Assembly: GCA_022360375.1 (NCBI GenBank)
Contig: JAKSCW010000451.1
Location: 1 to 8,390, forward strand
Direction of reading: 5' to 3'
DNA from: Balneolales bacterium
GTDB lineage: Bacteria > Bacteroidota > Rhodothermia > Balneolales > Balneolaceae
DNA length: 8,390 nucleotides
In this document: one piece after another, positions 1-5,171 of the stretch
Position numbering within the stretch: the stretch's first letter is position 1
How the letters are laid out: every line of letters begins with the position of its first letter
Position numbers and translations under genes: made by a program
The notes under the pieces: model-generated
Databases searched by the model: none
What the model was told of the DNA's origin: nothing
What the model saw: the letters and a program-made list of their open reading frames with translations, nothing else

Positions 1-927
1 GGGGCAACTACCGAAAATCCGTTCTACTCGCTGGTAAACCCCTTACTTTCTCGATGCCAGTTATTTGAATTAACCCCACTCCTTCAGGAAGATGTGAAAA
101 CCATGATTCTGAGGGCGCTTACGGATGAAAATCGAGGGTTAGGAAAATCGGATATCAAAGTGGATGAGGAAGCGGTAAACCATTTTGCAGATTATGCCGG
201 TGGGGATGTCAGAAATGCATTAAACGCTTTGGAAGTAGCTGTTTTGTCAAGTAAGCCTGATGCAAAAGGTGTAGTCAATATCGATCTGGAAATCGCTAAA
301 GAGAGTATTCAACGAAGAGCAGTTCGTTATGATCGGACCGGAGATGAACATTATCATTTTATTTCTGCATTTATAAAATCAGTAAGAGGTTCAGACCCTG
401 ATGCAGCTTTATACTGGATGAATGCCATGCTGGAAGGGGGAGAGGATCCAAATTTTATCTTTCGAAGAATGTTTATTCTTGCCAGTGAAGATATTGGACT
501 TGCAGAACCTAACGCCATTACCGTTGTAAACTCTTGCCATGAGGCATTCCGGAAGTGTGGAATGCCTGAAGGAATGTTCTTCATTTCGCACGCATGTTTG
601 TATTTGGCTATTTGCCCGAAAAGCAACAGCACACTTGGCATATTTTCTGCTGAAACGGAAATAAAAAGTAACGGGATTGGTAATGTACCACCTTACCTGA
701 AAGATAAAACAGCCAATAAATTATCAGCACGTTATATGGATATTGAAAATGCTTCTGAAGAGTATAAATATCCGCACAGTTATTTAGGGCACTGGATCGG
801 GCAACAGTATTTACCGGATGAATTAATAAATAGTAAGTTTTATCAACCCGGTGTTGAAGGCAGAGAAGCTTTGTTGTGGAAGCGGCTTCAAAACATAAAA
901 GAAGAACATTCCAAATCCGAGAAATAA
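1..927 (+). CDS. rarA: Replication-associated recombination protein A (RarA/MgsA AAA+ ATPase), 5'-truncated
   Basis: The reading frame is open from base 1, so the gene enters from the left; 308 residues are visible, against about 440 for the family. The first visible residues, GATTENPFY, match the RarA sensor-1 region. The LLSRC that follows carries the presumed arginine finger. Walker A and B lie upstream of the window. In the middle, RGSDPDAALYWMNAM, GGEDPNFIFRR and ASEDIGLAEP are the hallmark of the RarA/WRNIP1 C-terminal tetramerisation region. Near the end, YKYPHSYLGHWIGQQYLPDEL is the usual RarA tail. The family is a DNA-dependent ATPase clamp-loader relative acting at stalled replication forks. 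The ATG at 94 is internal, not the start. A terminator begins at the base after the stop codon. Identity is very secure; only the N-terminus is unseen. Confidence 0.96.
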   Translation, partial: GATTENPFYSLVNPLLSRCQLFELTPLLQEDVKTMILRALTDENRGLGKSDIKVDEEAVNHFADYAGGDVRNALNALEVAVLSSKPDAKGVVNIDLEIAKESIQRRAVRYDRTGDEHYHFISAFIKSVRGSDPDAALYWMNAMLEGGEDPNFIFRRMFILASEDIGLAEPNAITVVNSCHEAFRKCGMPEGMFFISHACLYLAICPKSNSTLGIFSAETEIKSNGIGNVPPYLKDKTANKLSARYMDIENASEEYKYPHSYLGHWIGQQYLPDELINSKFYQPGVEGREALLWKRLQNIKEEHSKSEK

Positions 928-959
928 AACAGGCGAAGTGGTTCAACGCTTCGCCTGTT
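928..959 (+). terminator. Rho-independent terminator of rarA
   Basis: There is a perfect 11-bp inverted repeat: AACAGGCGAAG (928-938) with CTTCGCCTGTT (949-959). A T·G and a G-C pair can extend the stem inward, leaving a loop of about six bases. It starts directly after the rarA stop codon. The downstream T tract is interrupted (TTGTTGTTGG), so termination may be less than complete, but stem strength and position make the call good. Confidence 0.8.
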
Positions 960-972
960 GTTGTTGGAGTCA

Positions 973-1033
973 CTAATACGACCGAAAGGGTTATTGCAGC
1001 CTAACCAACCTGTGCCTTTCGGAAATGTATTAG
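973..1033. repeat. Nested 61-bp palindromic element of unknown function
   Basis: The outer arms CTAATAC (973-979) and GTATTAG (1027-1033) are perfect complements. Inside them, CCGAAAGG (982-989) pairs with CCTTTCGG (1015-1022). The loop holds a further GTTA (990-993)/TAAC (1002-1005) hairpin. No T tract follows on either strand, so it does not look like a terminator. GCCTAA (999-1004) could instead pair with TTAGGC (1030-1035), excluding the outer stem, so the element could fold in two ways. It may be a REP- or MITE-like repeat or a structured RNA; the sequence does not decide between these. Confidence 0.55.
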
Positions 1034-1265
1034 GCGGAATAAAAACATTATGCATTTATTTAACGCAAATATTGCTCTTAAATAATACATGCTTCATGGG
1101 TCAAATTCAATAAAAAAATTAGGATAAATACCATTTACATATAAAATATTATAGATTTGTTTGGAAAAGCGCTTACATAATTAAAAAGAAATAATAATTG
1201 ATATGGATGTAAAACGGAATTATGATTTATAGTTCAATGTTGAATCAAGAAAGAACAATTTATTC
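1034..1265. other. AT-rich intergenic region upstream of the flavin reductase
   Basis: Together with 928-1033 this forms a 338-bp gap without a convincing gene. TAGATTTG at 1152-1159 fits the Bacteroidota -7 consensus TAnnTTTG, but no TTTG -33 element lies at the expected distance, so the promoter is only a weak candidate. An 8-bp palindrome AAGCGCTT (1167-1174) follows just downstream and resembles the core of LacI-family operators. A 15-codon ORF from ATG 1222 ends in a TGA that overlaps the reductase ATG. No further structure was recognised. Confidence 0.4.
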
Positions 1266-1817
1266 ATGAATTTAAAAATCATCAGCAGTACAGACCGGCC
1301 TAATTCTGTTTCTCTTTCAGTTTCCAAGTATGTAAAAACTTTGTATGAAAAAGAGGGGGTAACTCCCGATATAATCTCTCTTGAGGATTTTCCGTTAGCA
1401 GATGTTCAAGGTGGGTTGTATGGTAAGAAAATCCCTTCAATAGAGGCTTTCAGGGCTCCCATACTAGAAGCTGATGGATTGCTTTTTGTAATTCCGGAAT
1501 ATAACGGGGGCTTTCCAGGTATTTTGAAAATCCTGATTGATTACTTACCCTTTCCCAATGCTTTTGTAGGTTTGCCTATGGCTTATATTGGCGTTGCTGC
1601 TGGTGCTTTTGGTAGTTTAAGGGCGGTAGAGCAATTCCAGATGGTAGTTAACTATAGAAATGGGCTTCAATTTCCGGAAAGGGTATTTATACAAAGAGTG
1701 AACAATGCATTTGATCCAAAAGGCGGGTTGAATAATGAGATGCAACAGAAGTTGCTTGAATCTCAGACTCAGGGCTTTATTGAGTTTATTCGAACCAATA
1801 AAATCAACCAGGATTAA
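1266..1817 (+). CDS. NADPH-dependent FMN reductase family flavoprotein
   Basis: A 183-residue flavodoxin-like oxidoreductase, the usual length for this family (ChrR/azoreductase/ArsH relatives). Visible signatures are the N-terminal beta strand and phosphate loop (LKIISSTDRPNSVS, residues 3-16, in place of the common GSxRxxS). PEYNGGFPGILKILIDYL (77-94) is the family FMN-contact motif. A glycine-rich AAGAFGSLRAVEQF segment (111-124) corresponds to the second flavin loop. Members transfer electrons from NAD(P)H through FMN to quinones, azo compounds, chromate or other acceptors; the substrate here cannot be read from sequence. It is soluble, with no signal peptide. A weak AAGAAAG precedes the ATG. 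The stop overlaps the stop of the convergent response regulator. No partner gene suggests a pathway. Confidence 0.88.
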   Translation: MNLKIISSTDRPNSVSLSVSKYVKTLYEKEGVTPDIISLEDFPLADVQGGLYGKKIPSIEAFRAPILEADGLLFVIPEYNGGFPGILKILIDYLPFPNAFVGLPMAYIGVAAGAFGSLRAVEQFQMVVNYRNGLQFPERVFIQRVNNAFDPKGGLNNEMQQKLLESQTQGFIEFIRTNKINQD

Positions 1818-1826
1818 TTGGTTTTC
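1793..1826. terminator. Candidate terminator hairpin spanning the convergent stop codons
   Basis: AACCAAT (1793-1799) and ATTGGTT (1817-1823) are perfect complements, and inside them AATC (1802-1805) pairs with GATT (1812-1815). On the plus strand the stem runs into TTTTC, a short U tract. On the minus strand the sequence after the stem has no T run. The hairpin contains both convergent stop codons. It is AT-rich and modest in strength, so this is a candidate only. Confidence 0.4.
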
Positions 1827-2518
1827 AGAAGATATCCTACCCCATGTAAGGTTATCAAATATCGCGGATCGTCAGGTTGAACCTCAATTTTTGCCCTTAG
1901 CTTTGAAATATGTACGTCAACGGTTCTGGTGTTCGTGCTAAATTCATAGCGCCATACTTTCTCCAAAAGTTCATCTCTTGAAACAGGCTCTCCGCCAGCT
2001 GAAAGAAGATATCTGATGAGCTCTACTTCACGCGCAGTTAATTCATTCACGGTACCATCAGGAAAAACAACTTCAGATTCCAACAAGTCAACCCGAACAT
2101 TACCAAGTTTCAGTATTTGTACTTCAGTTGCAGAGGTATAAGCACTTGCCCTGCGAAGGCGAGCCTGAATGCGCGCAAGGAGTTCTTTAACCCCAAAGGG
2201 CTTGGTTAGATAATCATCAGCACCAAGATTCAAACCTTTTACTTTATCAATTTCCTGGTCTTTGGCTGTGAGCATAATAATGGGAAAGGTATACTTAAGC
2301 TCACGAATTTCTTTGCAAATTTCATATCCACTTTTGCCCGGAAGCATGATGTCTAAGATCATAAGGTCTGGTTTATGTTCCTGCACTAGTGGCACCGCCT
2401 GATCGCCATCTTCGCTAATTACAACATCATATCCCTCACTTTCTAATGTATCACGAAGGGTAAATATTAAACTTGGTTCATCCTCTGCTACGAGGATTTT
2501 GAGTGTTTTATTGGGCAT
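1814..2518 (-). CDS. OmpR/PhoB-family response regulator
   Basis: A 234-residue transcription factor with a receiver domain at about 6-124 and a winged-helix DNA-binding domain at about 134-233. The receiver is complete: acidic pair E12/D13, phospho-acceptor D56 in LMILDIMLPG, switch T84 in IIMLTAKD, and K106 in DDYLTKPF. The effector has the family pattern ELTAREVELIRYLL, then a recognition helix near 197-210 (TRTVDVHISKLRAK) and the C-terminal hairpin GVGYLLK. Phosphorylation would come from the upstream kinase, whose last 11 bases overlap this gene's start. That overlap implies translational coupling, and only a weak purine stretch precedes the ATG. The regulon is unknown. The stop codon overlaps that of the flavin reductase on the other strand. 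Confidence 0.95.
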   Translation of the reverse strand: MPNKTLKILVAEDEPSLIFTLRDTLESEGYDVVISEDGDQAVPLVQEHKPDLMILDIMLPGKSGYEICKEIRELKYTFPIIMLTAKDQEIDKVKGLNLGADDYLTKPFGVKELLARIQARLRRASAYTSATEVQILKLGNVRVDLLESEVVFPDGTVNELTAREVELIRYLLSAGGEPVSRDELLEKVWRYEFSTNTRTVDVHISKLRAKIEVQPDDPRYLITLHGVGYLLKTN

Positions 2519-4211
2519 ATTCGTTATTTTCAGTAATACTTGTAGAGGTTATACGATTTTTTTGATTGTTCAAAGTCTTTTCATTGGGTATCAGAACCGG
2601 GAATCTTAACTTGAACGTTGTACCAATATTTACCTCACTTTTAAGTGTAACATCTCCTCCGTTAAGCTCCACAAGATTCTTTACGATGCTCAATCCAAGT
2701 CCATGACCTTTTGTTTTGGCCTTTAAAGAATCTTCAACCCGGTAGAATTTTTTAAAGATGTTTTTATGATGCTTCTTTGGTATTCCAATTCCCGTATCAG
2801 AAATATTTATAATGATTTCTTTTTGATTAGTAACTACAGAAAAAAGGATATTTTTATTATCCGAACTGTATTTGATGGCGTTTTCTGTAAGGTTACTTAG
2901 TATGTTTTCCAGATTATCTTTGTCGGCCATTATTAGTGGGCGGCTATCTGAGAGTTTTAAATCCAAATTAAAACCTTTGGCCTCTATATAAGCTCGGCTT
3001 TCAGAAACGAAAAAACGAAGCAGCTCATTCGCATCAACTGGAGCAGCATTTATTAACGCTTGTCCCGAGTCCGACTTCGCAACATCCAGAAGTTTATCGA
3101 TCATTTTTTTAAGACGAATTGCTTCCGAATAGATGTGATCTCCATATTTTTGAAGTCTTATTGGGTCAGTAACTCTTCCATCCGATATGTTTTCACCAGC
3201 CGCCTGCATTACTGCAAGAGGAGTTTTTAACTCATGAGTAACATTTGCCAGAAAACCAGCTTGGCGCAATGATAAAGCCCGTTCTCTTTGGGCGGTAAAG
3301 AACATAAAAAGCAGGGCTCCAATTAAGAATAAAAAGGCGAAACCAAGTATAATCAAATTTTTAACTAGCGTGGCATTGTACATGGTAGCAATGGAATTGT
3401 CAAGAAAAGCAACCTTTATATTCCATTCAGAAAACATACTGGTCCCAAACCGGACTCTTCTTTGATCTACCAGGTCGATGTCATATTCTATGGCATTATT
3501 ATTGGTAGCAAGAACTTCATTATTTAACCAGTCATGTAACCATAGTACAGTACCACCAGCCGTATCAGCACTAAAGTATTCGTTCATTAATGGGCTAATC
3601 AATCCATTTACTATCTGATCTTTGTTCAAAGTAATAGTGAGATATCCAATAACCCGATTTTCTTCGAGGTTAATGAACCCAATGTTCATGGTACGATGAG
3701 CATCAAATTCTACATTATTATTCCAGCGATAATTGAAGCTATTTAGTTCAATTCTGGCTTTAGTGCGGGCCAATACTAATCCATCACAAAGAATTGATGG
3801 ATATTCACTGGTTAGCTCAAGTTCATTATTGGAATAGTTAAAACCATATATGCTTGCACCTTCTTGGCACGGGTCAATAGACTCGGGGGTAAAATAGATT
3901 CCATCAAATAATGGATTTTTTGAGGCATTGATAATTCCTTCCTTAAGTTGAGGAGGGAATTGACCTGATGAGTTTATGAAATATTCGACTGGTTCAAGTT
4001 CTATTTCGCGTAAACCACTGAAAGGAGTATAAATCTGCTGCCGAACATCTCTCACAAGCTCTTCAGCCAGTTGAAACTGTCTCTCTTCTTCACCTTCTGT
4101 CATCCGGTCCCGGATGTCATATAAAGAAAAAACGTTCATCACAGTTAATGCAATGATCGCAAAAAGGCCCAAAGCCAACAATATCCATCTGAAAATTTTA
4201 TTCTTAAACAC
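2508..4211 (-). CDS. Membrane sensor histidine kinase without HAMP
   Basis: A 567-residue HPK1-type kinase. A membrane anchor at about 8-29 is followed by a roughly 250-residue extracytoplasmic region (30-283) that I do not recognise. A second membrane helix runs about 284-306. HisKA follows with phospho-acceptor H326 in FLANVTHELKTPL. The HATPase domain has N box LTENAIKYS (N444), G1 SDTGIGIP (D472), F box FKKFYRVED and G2 KGHGLGLS (502-506). Only about 20 residues separate the second helix from the H box, too few for a HAMP domain. C115 and C142 in the sensor could form a disulfide. A polar Asn/Thr/Ser-rich tail (about 541-567) follows the catalytic domain. The start is GTG at 4211 with an in-frame TAA directly before it and AAGG about 8 nt upstream. 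It presumably phosphorylates the overlapping OmpR-type regulator; the signal is unknown. Confidence 0.94.
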   Translation of the reverse strand: MFKNKIFRWILLALGLFAIIALTVMNVFSLYDIRDRMTEGEEERQFQLAEELVRDVRQQIYTPFSGLREIELEPVEYFINSSGQFPPQLKEGIINASKNPLFDGIYFTPESIDPCQEGASIYGFNYSNNELELTSEYPSILCDGLVLARTKARIELNSFNYRWNNNVEFDAHRTMNIGFINLEENRVIGYLTITLNKDQIVNGLISPLMNEYFSADTAGGTVLWLHDWLNNEVLATNNNAIEYDIDLVDQRRVRFGTSMFSEWNIKVAFLDNSIATMYNATLVKNLIILGFAFLFLIGALLFMFFTAQRERALSLRQAGFLANVTHELKTPLAVMQAAGENISDGRVTDPIRLQKYGDHIYSEAIRLKKMIDKLLDVAKSDSGQALINAAPVDANELLRFFVSESRAYIEAKGFNLDLKLSDSRPLIMADKDNLENILSNLTENAIKYSSDNKNILFSVVTNQKEIIINISDTGIGIPKKHHKNIFKKFYRVEDSLKAKTKGHGLGLSIVKNLVELNGGDVTLKSEVNIGTTFKLRFPVLIPNEKTLNNQKNRITSTSITENNEYAQ

Positions 4212-4224
4212 TTAAAAAGCCTTG

Positions 4225-4266
4225 TTGAATAAAAAATTAAGTGATTGAGTTAATACTTTTATTCAA
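4225..4266. repeat. 42-bp interrupted palindrome upstream of the histidine kinase
   Basis: The outer arms TTGAATAAAA (4225-4234) and TTTTATTCAA (4257-4266) are perfect 10-bp complements. An inner pair, ATTAA (4236-4240) and TTAAT (4250-4254), gives a 15-bp stem with a small asymmetric bulge and a 9-base loop. It fills the gap between the receiver gene and the kinase. One base separates its edge from the kinase AAGG ribosome-binding motif. In the kinase direction no T run follows directly, so a terminator is unlikely. An operator or a 5'-UTR structure is more plausible. Confidence 0.6.
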
Positions 4267-4308
4267 AAAAAGTAAAAATTGAAGTAAGTAAAGAAACGCG
4301 AAAAGTGC

Positions 4309-4689
4309 TTAAATATGGTCGAAATTTTTTTCAAGAGATTCTTTTATGTCTCGAAACTCGATTGGTTTTACCAGGTAATCAAGGTATTTCGTTTCTTTTG
4401 CACGTTGAACATGGTAAGGATCAGAATTTCCGGTGATGTAGATAACAGGAACATCAGAAAAGCTCCGAATTTCCTTCATCGCATCAATACCATCCATGTC
4501 ACCTTCTAACGAAATATCCATAAGAATTAAGTCAGGGCTAATTCTCTTGGCTACTTCAATAGCTGTTTTCCCGTAAACTAATTCACCTTCAGCGTCATAA
4601 CCAAGCTTTTCAAGGTAGCTTTCATAAAGTAAATTTAAGATGAGATCGTCTTCAACAATCATCACCGTTTTTCTTGTTTTGCTTTCCAT
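4309..4689 (-). CDS. Stand-alone receiver-domain response regulator (CheY-like)
   Basis: A 126-residue protein that is a single receiver domain with no output domain. Conserved residues are present: acidic patch E13/D14/D15, phospho-acceptor D58 in LILMDISLEG, T86 in VIYITGNSD, and K108 in DYLVKPI. The SLEGDMDGIDAM stretch is typical of receivers paired with PAS-type or hybrid kinases. It could be a phosphorelay intermediate, phosphate sink or protein-interaction switch. It lies 97 bp upstream of the kinase-regulator pair in the same orientation and may be cotranscribed, though the palindrome between them could be a boundary. The ATG follows an AT-rich leader with a distant GAAAG. Confidence 0.92.
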   Translation of the reverse strand: MESKTRKTVMIVEDDLILNLLYESYLEKLGYDAEGELVYGKTAIEVAKRISPDLILMDISLEGDMDGIDAMKEIRSFSDVPVIYITGNSDPYHVQRAKETKYLDYLVKPIEFRDIKESLEKNFDHI

Positions 4690-4727
4690 AAAATATAAGA
4701 TCGAAGGTCTTTCTTCCCTAAACTAGC

Positions 4728-4756
4728 TTATGATACAACCCTTAAATATTAAACAA
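4728..4756 (-). promoter_or_regulatory. Weak candidate promoter for the receiver gene
   Basis: On the minus strand, TTGTTT (4751-4756) lies 17 bp before TCATAA (4728-4733), or 15 bp before TATCAT (4730-4735). Both boxes are imperfect. The TTGTTT is one arm of a small inverted repeat with AAACAA (4751-4764), which could be an operator. Position, about 40 bp from the receiver ATG, is plausible; the sequence match is poor. Confidence 0.25.
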
Positions 4757-4842
4757 AATTGTTTGGCATTAAAAATAAGTTAACCTTCATTTATAAATGC
4801 AATAAGTTTATCTGGCTAAGAGTTTACGAGCTTCACTCCTAA

Positions 4843-4883
4843 TTATAAATAAAAAAACCCGTACATATTTCATGTACAGGTTT
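4843..4883 (-). terminator. Rho-independent terminator of tRNA-Leu
   Basis: On the minus strand a stem of about 12 bp forms between AAACCTGTACAT and ATGTACGGGTTT around a five-base loop, with one G·U pair. It is followed by seven T residues (overlapping the stem foot), then ATTTAT. The stem begins two bases after the tRNA 3' end, so trailer and terminator are the same element. Confidence 0.9.
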
Positions 4884-4884
4884 G

Positions 4885-4972
4885 TACCGCGGGCCGGACT
4901 CGAACCGGCACGGCCATTAAATGAGCCATCAGATTTTAAGTCTGACGTGTCTACCAATTCCACCACCGCGGC
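4885..4972 (-). tRNA. tRNA-Leu (anticodon UAA)
   Basis: An 88-nt class II tRNA. The 5' acceptor GCCGCGG pairs with CCGCGGT; the terminal G·U is also seen in other leucine UAA tRNAs. The D arm has the leucine-typical GTGGAATTGGTAGACAC. The anticodon stem TCAGA/TCTGA encloses loop CTTAAAA, with anticodon TAA at 4936-4938. A long variable region of about 19 nt follows, then T arm GCCGG-TTCGAGT-CCGGC and discriminator A. CCA is not encoded; the gene is followed by CAA. It decodes UUA. It has its own promoter and terminator. Confidence 0.97.
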
Positions 4973-5022
4973 AATCTTATGAACAAATTTCAACTCTGAA
5001 GTGGTGCAGATTTGAAAGGACG

Positions 5023-5054
5023 CAAATATACGATTTAATCTGCATCTAACTCAA
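5023..5054 (-). promoter_or_regulatory. Promoter of tRNA-Leu
   Basis: On the minus strand, TTGAGT (5049-5054) is followed 18 bp later by TATATTTG (5023-5030). The latter matches the Bacteroidota TAnnTTTG -7 box exactly and also reads as a sigma-70-like TATATT. Transcription would begin about 40-45 nt before the mature tRNA 5' end. It is the clearest promoter in the window and supports the FCB-group assignment. Confidence 0.6.
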
Positions 5055-5171
5055 TCTATTCAAATAAATTATTCTTCAGCAGAAAATTCTCAATACATTC
5101 CTGAAAAAAGTATAAGATAAAAGTTTGTTTTATACGTTTTAGGTGCCTAAAGTAAAGGTCAAGCAGATTTA

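Noticed and set aside
354..973. Minus-strand ORFs of 60-121 codons over rarA
   Set aside because: They oppose the conserved rarA frame, resemble no family, and one runs through the rarA terminator.
999..1035. Integron attC-like core (GCCTAAC with a later ATTAGGC)
   Set aside because: The second core lacks the required GTT, the spacing is far too short for attC, and no integrase or cassette is present.
1162..1177. Catabolite-responsive cre site
   Set aside because: The first two consensus positions do not match and no CcpA context is known here; kept only as a weak LacI-type core.
4808..4993. 61-codon minus-strand ORF (containing VVELVDTSDLKSDGS)
   Set aside because: It is a translation of the tRNA-Leu gene and its terminator, a well-known false protein; the RNA fold explains the sequence.
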